Notes under the pieces: model-generated
What the model was told of the DNA's origin: nothing
The model's input: the letters and a program-made list of their open reading frames with translations, nothing else
Databases searched by the model: none
Part shown: positions 55,645 through 64,000 of the stretch, in pieces
Position numbering within the stretch: position 1 is the first letter of the stretch
Layout: the number at the start of each line of letters is the position of its first letter
Assembly (NCBI RefSeq): GCF_000520955.1
Contig: NZ_JACC01000020.1
Coordinates: 79,354-143,353, forward strand
DNA: 64,000 bases
Direction: 5' to 3'
Source of the DNA: Aquimarina pacifica
GTDB lineage: Bacteria > Bacteroidota > Bacteroidia > Flavobacteriales > Flavobacteriaceae
Translations under genes and position numbers: made by a program

Positions 55645-56079
55645 CTATATACATATTGGAATTTTATGAACTCTATCCAAATGTCTTCCAGCTTCAAACT
55701 TAGTATCTAAAAATGTTTTTACCATTTCTAGAGCTTGTGGTTGTGAGGTAAATCTTGCAGGAATACATAAAATATTTGCATTATTATGCAATCTGGTAAG
55801 TTCTGTAATTTCTTTTGTCCAACAAAGACCTGCTCGTACATTTTTATATTTGTTAGCAGTCATAGCAACACCATTTCCGCTTCCACAAATCAAAATTCCA
55901 AAAGATACTTTTTCAGTATCCACATCTTTAGCTACAGGGTGAACAAAATCTGGATAATCTACACTACTATTTTCATTAGTACCATAATTTGTAATATCAA
56001 TATCTATAGACTCCAAATATTTTATAACTGCAAATTTATATTCTGTTCCGGCATGATCGTTTCCGATAGCTATTTTCAT
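55645..56079 (-). CDS. rpiB: Ribose 5-phosphate isomerase B
   Basis: A 144-residue sugar-phosphate isomerase of the RpiB/LacAB fold that interconverts ribose 5-phosphate and ribulose 5-phosphate in the pentose phosphate pathway. Landmarks: GNDHAGTEYK at 4-13, the catalytic Cys region ILICGSGNGVAMTANK, and LHNNANILCIPAR with the closing DRVHKIP. It works as a homodimer. An exact -7 element lies about 30 bases upstream. The neighbouring rnr (divergent after 1 kb) and folB fit a housekeeping region. Confidence 0.93.
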   Translation of the reverse strand: MKIAIGNDHAGTEYKFAVIKYLESIDIDITNYGTNENSSVDYPDFVHPVAKDVDTEKVSFGILICGSGNGVAMTANKYKNVRAGLCWTKEITELTRLHNNANILCIPARFTSQPQALEMVKTFLDTKFEAGRHLDRVHKIPICI

Positions 56080-56105
56080 TTGTTTATTTATTTCATTTGT
56101 TTAGA

Positions 56106-56113
56106 CAAAGGTA
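56106..56113 (-). promoter_or_regulatory. Putative -7 element of rpiB
   Basis: On the minus strand this reads TACCTTTG, an exact TAnnTTTG match and identical to the -7 element of the first DUF3078 gene. It lies 27 bases upstream of the rpiB ATG. Upstream TTTG copies are at 10 and 25 bases rather than 19. Confidence 0.45.
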
Positions 56114-56213
56114 GTTTAATCTCAAAAAAGTAAACTCCAAAAAACCAATAATTTAACTCAATATTACCCCAATGTTAATAACTCACAGCCTTCTGTTAAC
56201 ATATGATGTGGAT

Positions 56214-56242
56214 AAATAGTTCTTAAAATTCAAGAACTATTT
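56214..56242. terminator. Hairpin upstream of rpiB
   Basis: AAATAGTTCTT (56214-56224) pairs with AAGAACTATTT (56232-56242) around a seven-base loop. The 11-bp stem is followed on the plus strand by TT, then GG. It lies about 100 bases ahead of the rpiB promoter, so it could end a transcript from the small frame at 56.7-56.9 kb or be structural. Confidence 0.4.
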
Positions 56243-56721
56243 TTGGAAGTATAAATTTTTATTTCAATACAAACATTCATATTAGAAATCAAAATTATAA
56301 CCCCAGTTTTTCTAGCCAAGTTTTCAAGTACAATATGATAGTTATAAACTACTACTTTTTACCAAAAATATTAAAAATATAATGTGATTATTATCTATTA
56401 ACAACTGTTAATTAAATTATTTATCTACTAAGATAATCAAAGTATTATAGTATTCATATCCTGTTTATATCATTATGAAAATTCATTTTAACTTAAAAAG
56501 CAAACAAAATATAAAAAAGATATACCGCTATTCACACTACATTATAATCATCATTATTTTTTTTAAAATTTAAAGAAAGAAAAGAAATGTATTATATATA
56601 TGTTTATAACTACTTTTAGTACTTATTTTTTAGTTTCATCTATGGTTCTGAGATTTGATTATTGGTCAGGGAAAATGAATCAAAAATTTACTTTTTGTAA
56701 AAGTTAGAGTTAAAAAGTATC

Positions 56722-56907
56722 TTAAAGTTTAGATTCTTTCGTTATTGAAATTAAAAAGAGTGATGAATCCTTTGTTACGTACTCTTCTTTTATTTCTTTT
56801 TTCTTATTAATTGTAGAGTTAATCGAAACAGAGAAGAAATAGATACCCAATACAAATATTAGGATAAAAAAAAATATAATTTTATGTATTTTTTTGATTT
56901 TATTCAT
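56722..56907 (-). CDS. Possible small membrane protein
   Basis: A 61-residue frame with an ATG. It has a Lys-rich N-terminus, one hydrophobic helix (about 11-28, IIFFFILIFVLGIYFFSV) and a charged tail (KKKEIKEEYVTKD). The pattern fits a single-pass inner-membrane peptide with its N-terminus in the cytoplasm. No promoter element or partner supports it, and an AT-rich region can give such frames by chance. Confidence 0.3.
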   Translation of the reverse strand: MNKIKKIHKIIFFFILIFVLGIYFFSVSINSTINKKKEIKEEYVTKDSSLFLISITKESKL

Positions 56908-57142
56908 GTCAGTATGGTAAGATAAACGAATAAAAAGTAGGTGTAGTATATAAAAATTAAGTAAATTTTAAGAAAAAATACAGTTCTTGTTTAATTTAAA
57001 TTATTTAAAGTACTGATTTACAATTGTTAGCTATACTAAACGTTAGACAAAATTCATAAATCATTGATTAATAAAAGTTTACACTTTAAATCATGAAGGT
57101 TAAAAGATAAACTGTATTTTTAGCCCAAATAAATAGATATTA

Positions 57143-59341
57143 ATGAAAAGAAAGAGAAGTAGAAGAAAAAAATCACCCAAAATAGAAAATATCACCCAAG
57201 GAATACTCAAAATACTAAAATCCGAGTCCAATAAAAGTTTTAATTATAAGCAAATCGCTTCAAAATTTGGAGTAGATGATCCGAGTAGTCGCAATCAAAT
57301 TATTAAAACACTTTCTCAATTAGCAGCAAAAAAGCAAATTGAAGAAGTAGAACGAGGAAAGTTTAAAATCATACCAAATATTAATACATACACCGGTTTT
57401 TTAGAAATTACATCTAAAGGAACAGGCTATGTTGTTGTAAAAGATTTAGAAGAAGATATTTTTATACCTAGTAATAACTTAAATAAGGCATTACATGGGG
57501 ATGAAGTAGAAGTGTATGTTTATCGTCGTAGACGAAGAGGAAAAAATGAAGGAGAGATTACAAGAATTATTACTCGCAAAAAATCTGAGTTCGTAGGAGT
57601 TATAGAAATTCAGAAAAAATATGCCTTTGTCAATATGCAAGATTCTAGAATGTATACTGATATTTTTGTGGCAAAAAATAAAATAGGAAATGCAGAAGAT
57701 GGTGATAAGGTATTAGTTACATTAGATGAGTGGCCTGAGAATGCAGACTCTCCTTTTGGTACAGTTATTAAAGTACTTGGTAAACCAGGTGAACATAATA
57801 CAGAAATTCATTCAATTTTGGCACAGTATGGCCTACCCTATGAGTTTCCCGAAGAAGTTGAGGCGTATGCAAATGACTTAGATACCTCTATACAAGAATC
57901 TGAGGTTAAGAATCGTAGGGATATGAGAAAGACACTTACGTTTACAATTGATCCTAAAGATGCTAAAGATTTTGATGATGCTCTATCATTTGAAATTCTT
58001 GAAAATGGAAATTATGAAGTAGGTATTCATATAGCAGATGTATCTCATTACGTTACTCCAGGTACTGTTCTTGATGATGAGGCTTATGAACGAGCAACAT
58101 CAGTATATTTGGTAGATAGAGTAGTACCAATGCTACCAGAAGTATTGTCAAATAATGCCTGTTCATTAAGGCCTAACGAGGAAAAATATACTTTTTCTGC
58201 TGTATTTGAATTAGATGATAACGCACAAATACAAAATCAATGGTTTGGTAGAACAGCAACATATTCTGATGCAAGATTTGCATATGAAGAAGCACAACAT
58301 ATTATCGAAAGTGGAGATGCAATAATTCCTGAAGCTATTTCACTTACAGGAAAAGAATATAAAGCAGATCCTAAGATTGTAGAGGCAGTTCTTAAACTTA
58401 ATGCTTTGGCTAAAATAATGAGAAAGCAACGTATGGGTCAAGGTGCTATTTCTTTTGATAAGGTAGAAGTAAAATTTAATTTAAATGATAATAACGAACC
58501 GGTAGGTGTATTTTTTAAGACTTCTAAGGACGCTAATAAACTTATTGAGGAATTTATGCTGTTAGCTAATAAAAAGGTCGCAGAATTCATCGGAAAGCAA
58601 AATCCAAAAAAGACATTTATATATCGAGTGCATGATGAACCTAATGATGAAAAATTGGCTGCGTTACAAAATGTAATAGGAAGGTTTGGCTATAAACTAG
58701 ACTTGAGAGATCGTAAAACGACCACAGCATCTTTAAACGGTCTCTTAAAAGATGTACAAGGTAAGAAAGAACAAAATTTGGTAGATACACTAGCTATACG
58801 TAGCATGAGTAAAGCAGAATATACAACTGCCAATATTGGTCATTATGGCCTTGCGTTTGATTATTATTCTCATTTTACTTCGCCGATACGTAGATATCCA
58901 GATGTAATGGCACATAGATTATTGCAACATTATCTGGATAAAGGAAAGTCTGTTGCAGAAGAAGAGTATGAAGAAAAATGTAGTCATAGCAGTAGTATGG
59001 AAAACCTGGCTGCTAGTGCAGAGCGTGATTCTATTAAGTTTATGCAAATAAAATTTATGAAGGATCATGAAAATGAACAATTTTTGGGTGTTATTTCTGG
59101 TGTTACCGAATGGGGAATCTATGTTGAAATAATTTCAAATAAGTGTGAAGGAATGATTCGTCTTAGGGATATTGATGATGATCATTACGTTTTTGATCAA
59201 GACGAATATGCCGTTGTAGGAGAGCGTACGAAAAAAACATATCAGTTAGGAGATGAAGTATATGTAAAAGTAAAAAATGCAGATCTTGTCAAAAGACATC
59301 TTGATTTTAAATTATTAGGAAGTAAAAATGAAATAGAATAA
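57143..59341 (+). CDS. rnr: Ribonuclease R
   Basis: A 732-residue 3'-5' exoribonuclease that degrades structured RNA. In order: a basic N-terminus, a winged-helix-like part (about 15-80), cold-shock OB domains (about 80-220), the RNB catalytic domain with the metal-binding run DPKDAKDFDDALS at 270-282, and an S1 domain at about 635-725 (LGVISGVTEWGIYVEI). The length fits Bacteroidota RNase R. It is followed after 79 bases by the DUF2807 protein gene. Confidence 0.95.
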   Translation: MKRKRSRRKKSPKIENITQGILKILKSESNKSFNYKQIASKFGVDDPSSRNQIIKTLSQLAAKKQIEEVERGKFKIIPNINTYTGFLEITSKGTGYVVVKDLEEDIFIPSNNLNKALHGDEVEVYVYRRRRRGKNEGEITRIITRKKSEFVGVIEIQKKYAFVNMQDSRMYTDIFVAKNKIGNAEDGDKVLVTLDEWPENADSPFGTVIKVLGKPGEHNTEIHSILAQYGLPYEFPEEVEAYANDLDTSIQESEVKNRRDMRKTLTFTIDPKDAKDFDDALSFEILENGNYEVGIHIADVSHYVTPGTVLDDEAYERATSVYLVDRVVPMLPEVLSNNACSLRPNEEKYTFSAVFELDDNAQIQNQWFGRTATYSDARFAYEEAQHIIESGDAIIPEAISLTGKEYKADPKIVEAVLKLNALAKIMRKQRMGQGAISFDKVEVKFNLNDNNEPVGVFFKTSKDANKLIEEFMLLANKKVAEFIGKQNPKKTFIYRVHDEPNDEKLAALQNVIGRFGYKLDLRDRKTTTASLNGLLKDVQGKKEQNLVDTLAIRSMSKAEYTTANIGHYGLAFDYYSHFTSPIRRYPDVMAHRLLQHYLDKGKSVAEEEYEEKCSHSSSMENLAASAERDSIKFMQIKFMKDHENEQFLGVISGVTEWGIYVEIISNKCEGMIRLRDIDDDHYVFDQDEYAVVGERTKKTYQLGDEVYVKVKNADLVKRHLDFKLLGSKNEIE

Positions 59342-59420
59342 TAAGAACTATTTATCGTTTATTTAATTACACAATATCTTACTCATCTTAATTGATTAGT
59401 TATTTTAATTCTATAAACAA

Positions 59421-60095
59421 ATGAAAAAAATTGTATTCTCTATTCTTGTTTTATTCATGGTCTTTTGTCATGCACAAGATAGTATTATCAAGAATGTTCA
59501 TAGTTTTGATGAACTAAAAGTGTTTGATAAAATACAGGTTACTTTAATACAATCTAAAGAAAATAAAGTAGAAATCCTTGGTATTAAAAGAAGAGAAGTA
59601 AATGTATTGCAAGATGGTAATCTTCTTAAAATACGAATGTCATTAGACAATCTGTGGGACGCTAATAATACTCGGGTTATTGTCTATTACAAAGAGATTC
59701 AAAAAATAGATGCAAATGAAGGAGCGAGTGTGATAGGAAACGATATAATTCGCAGTAATAATTTAGATCTAAGAACTCAAGAAGGTGCAAGCATTTCTGC
59801 AAAAGTAGAGGGTGAGTTCATGACTGTAAAAGCCATTACTGGAGGGAAGATAGAATTAGAAGGAGTTGTACAGAATCAACAGGTTAATATTACATCTGGT
59901 GGTCAATATTACGCTAGTAATGTAAAAACAAAAGAAACGCAAGTAAAGATTAGTGCCGGAGGTACTGCAGAAATACATGCACGAGAATATGTAAAAGCAA
60001 ATACCAATGCAGGGGGAATAATAAGAATTTTTGGAAATCCCAAAGAAATGGATACTCAGAAATTTTTAGGAGGAAAAATAATCGAAGTTAATTAG
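59421..60095 (+). CDS. DUF2807 (head GIN) domain protein, exported
   Basis: A 224-residue secreted protein: signal peptide (to about residue 19, ending CHAQD) and the DUF2807 or putative auto-transporter adhesin head GIN repeat domain. The sequence is made of beta-helix-type repeats with alternating charged residues, such as EGASVIGNDIIRSNNLDLR, EGASISAKVEGEFMTVKA and GGKIELEGVVQNQQVNIT, with a closing GGIIRIFGNPKEMD. It is likely a periplasmic or surface protein of unknown ligand. It may be expressed with rnr because it lies 79 bases downstream on the same strand. Confidence 0.85.
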   Translation: MKKIVFSILVLFMVFCHAQDSIIKNVHSFDELKVFDKIQVTLIQSKENKVEILGIKRREVNVLQDGNLLKIRMSLDNLWDANNTRVIVYYKEIQKIDANEGASVIGNDIIRSNNLDLRTQEGASISAKVEGEFMTVKAITGGKIELEGVVQNQQVNITSGGQYYASNVKTKETQVKISAGGTAEIHAREYVKANTNAGGIIRIFGNPKEMDTQKFLGGKIIEVN

Positions 60096-60415
60096 TATAA
60101 TTCTTATTGTGTTATAAGTTTCTGTACCTAATTTTAAAAATAGGGAGTACTAATTCATCTTAATCAGTAACAAATATACTTTTATCAAAATTTTCTAAAA
60201 ATCTTTTTTTTGTTTCTTTAACACTAGATTGAATTTCTAAAAATTCATTTTCTTCATTTATCTCTTCTATTTTCTAAAAATCTTTGTTTTGTATTATTTT
60301 AAAGAAGAATGATTAGGAATTATACTTTATCAAAAGGAATTCTTCATTTATTTTAAAAAAATTAATTAGTTCAATTTCAATTATTATAACTTTGTTATAA
60401 ATCACTATACGCATT
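60096..60415. other. Intergenic region between the DUF2807 and LysE-family genes
   Basis: About 320 very AT-rich bases. The minus strand over 60160-60280 carries a run of coding-like codons (IEEINEENEFLEIQ and VKETKKRFLENF) ended by a stop at both sides, and the motif TTTTCTAAAAATCTTT occurs near 60190 and again near 60270. This might be a gene relic, but chance in AT-rich DNA is possible. The LysE promoter lies at its right end. Confidence 0.45.
60366..60394 (+). promoter_or_regulatory. Promoter of the LysE-family gene
   Basis: TAACTTTG (60387-60394) is an exact TAnnTTTG match, with TTAG (60366-60369) 17 bases before it. The ATG of the transporter follows 22 bases later. Confidence 0.5.
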
Positions 60416-61111
60416 ATGCTTCAAGATGCTCAGGCAGCAATACCTTTAGGTCTCTTATTATCCTTTTTAATAGGGCCTGTTTTTTTTGTTTTATTAGAGA
60501 CAGCTGCTATAAAAGGTTTTAGGGCTGCATTAGCTGTTGATTTGGGAGTTATTTTTGCTGATATAGTTTTCATTTTCATAGCTTATTTTAGTACTAATCA
60601 AATTTTAGAGAAAATAAAGGATGATCCTGCTTTGTTTATTTTTGGTGGTGTATTATTATCTACTTATGGTATTATTTCTTTTATTCAGGAGCGAAAAAAT
60701 TATAATAAATTAAGAGATACCTCGGTAGAAATTATTAATAAACATAATTATCTTAAGTTGTTTATAAAGGGTTTTTTACTCAATTTTATAAATATTGGAG
60801 TTCTTGGGTTTTGGTTGAGTGTAATTATCGTAATAGGACCTCAATTGGATATGAATACACATAGAATTATGTATTTTTTTAGTATTGTATTAGTGACTTA
60901 TTTATTAGTCGATGTTTGTAAAATGATACTCGCTAAACGTTTAAAAAGAAAGTTAACACCCAAAAGAACGTATATAATCAAAAAAGTAATAAGTATTATA
61001 ATGGTTGTATTCGGAGTATTTCTTATTGTGAAAGGGATTCTTCCTGATAGAATGGAGGAAAGAATACAAAACGAAATAGAAAAAATAACTCCAGAAACCC
61101 GTTTTAGGTAG
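60416..61111 (+). CDS. LysE-family (RhtB-like) translocator
   Basis: A 231-residue inner-membrane protein with about five to six hydrophobic segments. The LysE family's opening GLLLSFLIGPVFFVLLETAAIKGFRAAL with GPVF near residue 22 is recognisable, and the second half has GFLLNFINIGVLGFW. These transporters export amino acids or related compounds. The C-terminal 25 residues are charged and cytoplasmic. The gene has its own promoter and a strong terminator behind it, so it is monocistronic. Confidence 0.85.
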   Translation: MLQDAQAAIPLGLLLSFLIGPVFFVLLETAAIKGFRAALAVDLGVIFADIVFIFIAYFSTNQILEKIKDDPALFIFGGVLLSTYGIISFIQERKNYNKLRDTSVEIINKHNYLKLFIKGFLLNFINIGVLGFWLSVIIVIGPQLDMNTHRIMYFFSIVLVTYLLVDVCKMILAKRLKRKLTPKRTYIIKKVISIIMVVFGVFLIVKGILPDRMEERIQNEIEKITPETRFR

Positions 61112-61149
61112 AGATAAATGGGTTTAAATAATTAAATACTAGACCAATA

Positions 61150-61180
61150 AAAAAATCCTGTAAATAATACAGGATTTTTT
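61150..61180. terminator. Bidirectional terminator between the LysE-family gene and tRNA-Cys
   Basis: AAAAAATCCTGT (61150-61161) and ACAGGATTTTTT (61169-61180) form a perfect 12-bp stem with a seven-base loop. It ends the transporter transcript and also lies two bases past the 3' end of the tRNA on the other strand. Confidence 0.82.
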
Positions 61181-61181
61181 G

Positions 61182-61252
61182 AGGTGTCGAGCGGATTCGA
61201 ACCGCTGTAGATGGTGTTGCAGACCACTGCCTAGCCGCTCGGCCACGACACC
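61182..61252 (-). tRNA. tRNA-Cys(GCA)
   Basis: On the minus strand the sequence folds as a tRNA: acceptor arm GGTGTCG pairs with CGACACC, the D arm lies in GGCCGAGCGGC, the anticodon arm is GTGGT CTGCAAC ACCAT-like with anticodon GCA, and the T arm contains GGTTCGAATCC. The discriminator base is U, as usual for cysteine tRNAs. CCA is not encoded. It is 71 bases long, a short D loop being normal for this tRNA. Confidence 0.93.
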
Positions 61253-61343
61253 CTTAATTATTGGCAAATGTAAAAAAATTTATGGTTACTTTTTGAATCA
61301 TTTTACATTAAAATAATATTCTCACAATTTTAACGTATTTCAA

Positions 61344-61700
61344 CTATCTTTTTTTACTTCTGCTGATGGTTACCATTTCTACATTTCCGCCTATCGGGGG
61401 ATTAATTTTAGAAACATCTACCGTCGCTTTATCTACCAAAGGTATTTCGGCTAATATTCTTACTAATATTCGTTCTGCAGCATGTTCTAATAACTTAGAA
61501 CGAATAGCCATTTCTTCTTTTACAATATGATTAAGATGTACATAATCAACAGTTTCTGATAAACGATCAGATAGGGCAGAAGACGATAAATCTGCTTTGA
61601 TTTTTAGATCAATTCTATAATCTGATCCAATTTTTTTTTCCTCAACTAGACATCCATGATATGCATATACCTTGATGTTTTTTAGTTTTATAAGTCCCAC
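61344..61700 (-). CDS. folB: Dihydroneopterin aldolase FolB
   Basis: A 118-residue folate-pathway enzyme that converts dihydroneopterin to hydroxymethyl-dihydropterin. The family pattern is KLKNIKVYAYHGCLVEEK at 5-22 with Tyr and His near the active site, and INPPIGGNVEMVTI near the C-terminus. It starts with GTG at 61700; no in-frame ATG lies upstream, and the match to the usual N-terminus begins at once. It is convergent with nothing and divergent from glnS. Confidence 0.92.
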   Translation of the reverse strand: MGLIKLKNIKVYAYHGCLVEEKKIGSDYRIDLKIKADLSSSALSDRLSETVDYVHLNHIVKEEMAIRSKLLEHAAERILVRILAEIPLVDKATVDVSKINPPIGGNVEMVTISRSKKR

Positions 61701-61825
61701 ATTTTTTTTGTAAAGGTATAAATAATCTTTTTGAACTGTATGGGGGAGAATACCCCTTTTTATTTCCTTAAAATTATTTTCTACTATGATTTGCTAATTA
61801 TATCTACAAAAATAAACATTGGTTG

Positions 61826-61855
61826 TTTAGCAAGATTAGAAATTTAGTAGTTTTG
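61826..61855 (+). promoter_or_regulatory. Promoter of glnS
   Basis: TAGTTTTG (61848-61855) is an exact TAnnTTTG match; TTTAG (61826-61830) lies 17 bases upstream. It is inside the longest open frame of glnS (from 61823), which supports the start at 61874. Confidence 0.5.
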
Positions 61856-61873
61856 TATTACATTTTATATACA

Positions 61874-63913
61874 ATGATAGAAGAGAAAAAATCACTTAAT
61901 TTTATAGAGCATATTATTGAAGAGGATCTTGCGAATGGAATGGGGGTAGAAAACTTACGTTTTAGATTTCCGCCAGAACCAAATGGGTACCTTCATATAG
62001 GTCATACAAAAGCAATAGGTATAAGTTTTGGACTAGGCTTAAAATATAATGCTCCTGTAAATTTGCGTTTTGATGATACAAATCCTGCAAAAGAAGAGCA
62101 AGAATATGTTGATGCTATTAAAGAAGATATAAGTTGGTTGGGATATCAATGGGACAAGGAGTGCTATTCTTCTGATTATTTTCAACAACTATATGATTGG
62201 ACTGTATTATTAATTAAAGAAGGTAAAGCTTATGTAGATTCACAATCGGCAGAAGCAATTGCAGTTCAGAAAGGAACGACAACCGAACCAGGAGAAAATA
62301 GTCCTTATAGAAATCGTACTGTTGATGAAAATTTGGACCTCTTTAATAGAATGAAGAATGGAGAGTTCGATGAAGGAGAACATGTCGTAAGAGCAAAAAT
62401 TGACATGGCAGATCCTAATATGTTAATGAGGGATCCTCTGATGTATAGAATTTTGAAAAAAGAACACCATAGAACAGGTAATGATTGGTGTATATATCCT
62501 ATGTATGACTGGACTCATGGAGAAAGCGATTATATAGAGCATATTTCTCATTCATTATGTTCTTTAGAATTTAAGCCTCATAGAAAGTTATATGATTGGT
62601 TTTTGGATCAGATATATAGTACAGACATACGCCCTAAACAAAGAGAGTTTGCGAGGCTTAATTTGAGTTATACTATAATGAGTAAGCGTAAACTACTAAG
62701 ATTAGTAGAAGAAGGAATTGTATCTGGTTGGGATGATCCAAGAATGCCGACAATATCCGGTTTGAGAAGAAGAGGGTATACTGCAGCATCTATTAGAAAG
62801 TTTGTAGATACTGTTGGTGTAGCAAAAAGAGAAAATGTTATAGATGTATCTCTATTAGAATTTTGCATTAGAGAAGATTTAAATAAAAGAGCTCAAAGGG
62901 TTATGGCTGTTCTTGATCCTGTTAAGTTGATAATATCAAATTATCCAAAAGGAGAAGAGGAATGGTTAGAAGCAGAAAATAATCCTGAAGATGATTCTGC
63001 TGGAGTGAGAAAAGTGCCATTTTCTGGTGAATTATTTATAGAAAAAGAAGATTTTAAGGAAGAAGCTGGAAACAAGTTTTTTAGACTAACACTAGGTAAA
63101 GAAGTACGCCTTAAAAATGCATATATTATTAAGGGAGAACGTATTGTAAAAGATGAAAGTGGAAATATAACGGAGATTTATTGTACATATGATCCAAAAA
63201 GTAGATCGGGTAGTGGTACAGAGGAATCAAAACGTAATGTAAAAGGAACATTACATTGGGTAAGTATACAGCATGCTATTCCTGCAGAAGTAAGAATATA
63301 TGATAGATTATTTAATGATGAATCACCAGACGGTCACAAGGATATAGATTTTTCTACTTTTTTGAATCCTAGCTCGTTGAAGGTAATTACAGGATATGTT
63401 GAACCATATCTTGAAAATGCCAAAGTATTGGATCAGTTTCAATTTCAGAGATTGGGGTATTTTAATGTTGATCTTAACAGTAAAAAGGATGCATTGGTAT
63501 TTAATAAAACGGTAGGGTTAAGAGACACATGGTCAAAAGCTAAGACTGTAAACACTGAAAAAAAATCTACACAGAATAAAGGACCTGCAATAGCTCCTAT
63601 AGATGAGATTAAAAGATCAGGAAAGAAATACACAAATCTTCCTGATGAAAAGAGGAAAATATTAAAAAATAAAATTGAAGAAGCAGCGCTATTGGTAGAA
63701 TTAGATGAATTAGTTCCTCTTTACAATACAGCTGTAAAAAAGACAGGAACTCGTATTGCTACTATGGTCGCGCTAAATGTTGTTTTAAAAAGTAAGGAGC
63801 TCGAGCCTAATTCTGAGGCAAAAGAATTTATTCTAAAGGCACTTGAGGATAAAAATGAATTACTAGTAGCAGAAGCAAAAGAATTGGCTTCTAAGTACCA
63901 TATCAGCTCTTAA
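61874..63913 (+). CDS. glnS: Glutaminyl-tRNA synthetase
   Basis: Charges tRNA-Gln with glutamine. From ATG 61874 it has 679 residues. The class I signatures are HIGH at 41-44 (PPEPNGYLHIGH) and the KMSKS-type IMSKR at 268-272. The catalytic and anticodon-binding domains (about 10-560) are normal. The remaining C-terminal part is about 110 residues longer than the enzyme of E. coli and is helical (LVELDELVPLYNTAVKK, then EAKEFILKALEDKNELLV), similar in layout to the YqeY/GatB-type appendages known on some GlnRS; that match is a guess. The frame extends upstream to 61823, but it would include the promoter. Confidence 0.95.
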   Translation: MIEEKKSLNFIEHIIEEDLANGMGVENLRFRFPPEPNGYLHIGHTKAIGISFGLGLKYNAPVNLRFDDTNPAKEEQEYVDAIKEDISWLGYQWDKECYSSDYFQQLYDWTVLLIKEGKAYVDSQSAEAIAVQKGTTTEPGENSPYRNRTVDENLDLFNRMKNGEFDEGEHVVRAKIDMADPNMLMRDPLMYRILKKEHHRTGNDWCIYPMYDWTHGESDYIEHISHSLCSLEFKPHRKLYDWFLDQIYSTDIRPKQREFARLNLSYTIMSKRKLLRLVEEGIVSGWDDPRMPTISGLRRRGYTAASIRKFVDTVGVAKRENVIDVSLLEFCIREDLNKRAQRVMAVLDPVKLIISNYPKGEEEWLEAENNPEDDSAGVRKVPFSGELFIEKEDFKEEAGNKFFRLTLGKEVRLKNAYIIKGERIVKDESGNITEIYCTYDPKSRSGSGTEESKRNVKGTLHWVSIQHAIPAEVRIYDRLFNDESPDGHKDIDFSTFLNPSSLKVITGYVEPYLENAKVLDQFQFQRLGYFNVDLNSKKDALVFNKTVGLRDTWSKAKTVNTEKKSTQNKGPAIAPIDEIKRSGKKYTNLPDEKRKILKNKIEEAALLVELDELVPLYNTAVKKTGTRIATMVALNVVLKSKELEPNSEAKEFILKALEDKNELLVAEAKELASKYHISS

Positions 63914-63931
63914 TATGGATAGGTAAGTATT

Positions 63932-63965
63932 AAAAAAAGCGATGACTACAATCATCGCTTTTTTT
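63932..63965 (+). terminator. Terminator of glnS
   Basis: AAAAAAAGCGATGA (63932-63945) pairs with TCATCGCTTTTTTT (63952-63965), a 14-bp stem with a six-base loop and a T run. It lies about 20 bases past the glnS stop. Confidence 0.87.
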
Positions 63966-64000
63966 ATTTTATATGGTAGTATCTCATTAACTGTGTAAGT

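Larger units (their letters stand above)
56080..57142. other. Long AT-rich region between rpiB and rnr
   Basis: About 1,060 bases without a strong gene. The rpiB promoter lies at 56106-56113 and a hairpin at 56214-56242. A weak small frame (56722-56907, minus) may be a short membrane protein. The base composition is very A/T-rich with many short T runs, and no tRNA or longer coding signal is seen. Confidence 0.5.

Noticed and set aside
1..64000. CRISPR array, prophage or insertion sequence
   Set aside because: No regularly spaced repeats, no transposase or integrase, and no phage structural genes were seen on either strand.

Overview
The window is chromosomal DNA of a Bacteroidota bacterium, almost certainly a marine Flavobacteriaceae; the mix of genes would fit an Aquimarina-like genus, but that is inference. 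Signs: clearly AT-rich DNA, promoters of the Bacteroidota type (TTTG/TTG, about 19 bases, TAnnTTTG), many lipoproteins, a type IX secretion tail on a cellulase, and lineage-typical families (DUF3078, DUF2480, DUF5689, TonB-dependent receptor with a carboxypeptidase-like domain). There is one tRNA (Cys) and no rRNA, CRISPR array, insertion sequence or recognisable prophage.

Regions. 1-835: no gene seen. 0.8-6.0 kb: an astacin-type lipoprotein protease with repeated beta-trefoil-like units, a cytoplasmic-type endonuclease/exonuclease/phosphatase, HflX and a DUF3078 protein. 6.2-22.3 kb: the SUF iron-sulfur assembly locus, all on the minus strand but broken into three blocks: sufA-sufB-lipoprotein-sufC-sufD (22.3-17.9 kb), sufS (13.1-11.9 kb) and sufE-sufT-DUF2480 (8.7-7.3 kb). 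Accessory genes sit between the blocks: a KAP-family P-loop NTPase, a Cys-rich repeat lipoprotein and a serine hydrolase in the first gap; a beta-helix lipoprotein, an M43 metalloprotease and a small lipoprotein in the second. 22.6-26.8 kb: thiL, a small zinc-ribbon-like protein, an alpha/beta hydrolase, brnQ and a small unknown. 26.9-32.6 kb: a TetR-controlled exporter operon (TetR, small membrane protein, ABC protein with a degenerate ATPase, HlyD, TolC) behind two matching palindromes. 32.8-39.3 kb: a MauG/cytochrome c peroxidase lipoprotein, a VOC protein, a Crp/Fnr regulator, an SDR and a secreted modular GH5 cellulase. 39.3-45.8 kb: a TonB receptor/DUF5689 operon divergent from a secreted nuclease/phosphatase across a perfect dyad, then two small Cys-containing lipoproteins. 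45.9-48.5 kb: a CPA-type antiporter and a decayed gene region. 48.5-55.0 kb: a likely operon of MBL hydrolase, S8 protease lipoprotein, M1 peptidase, rnpA and S41 protease. 55.1-63.9 kb: GNAT, rpiB, rnr, a DUF2807 protein, a LysE-family protein, tRNA-Cys, folB and glnS.

How parts work together. The SUF proteins build Fe-S clusters: SufS and SufE mobilise sulfur, SufBCD is the scaffold, SufA and SufT act in carriage or targeting. The SUF lipoprotein between sufB and sufC, with an acidic His-rich tail, is the least explained member. The exporter operon should form an inner membrane-periplasm-outer membrane conduit, but its ATPase lacks most catalytic motifs. The TonB receptor, DUF5689 lipoprotein and secreted nuclease look like a surface scavenging unit, plausibly for nucleic acid or phosphate compounds. 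The strongest leads are the SUF lipoprotein, the degenerate exporter with its paired operators, the receptor/nuclease unit with its shared dyad, and the split SUF locus.
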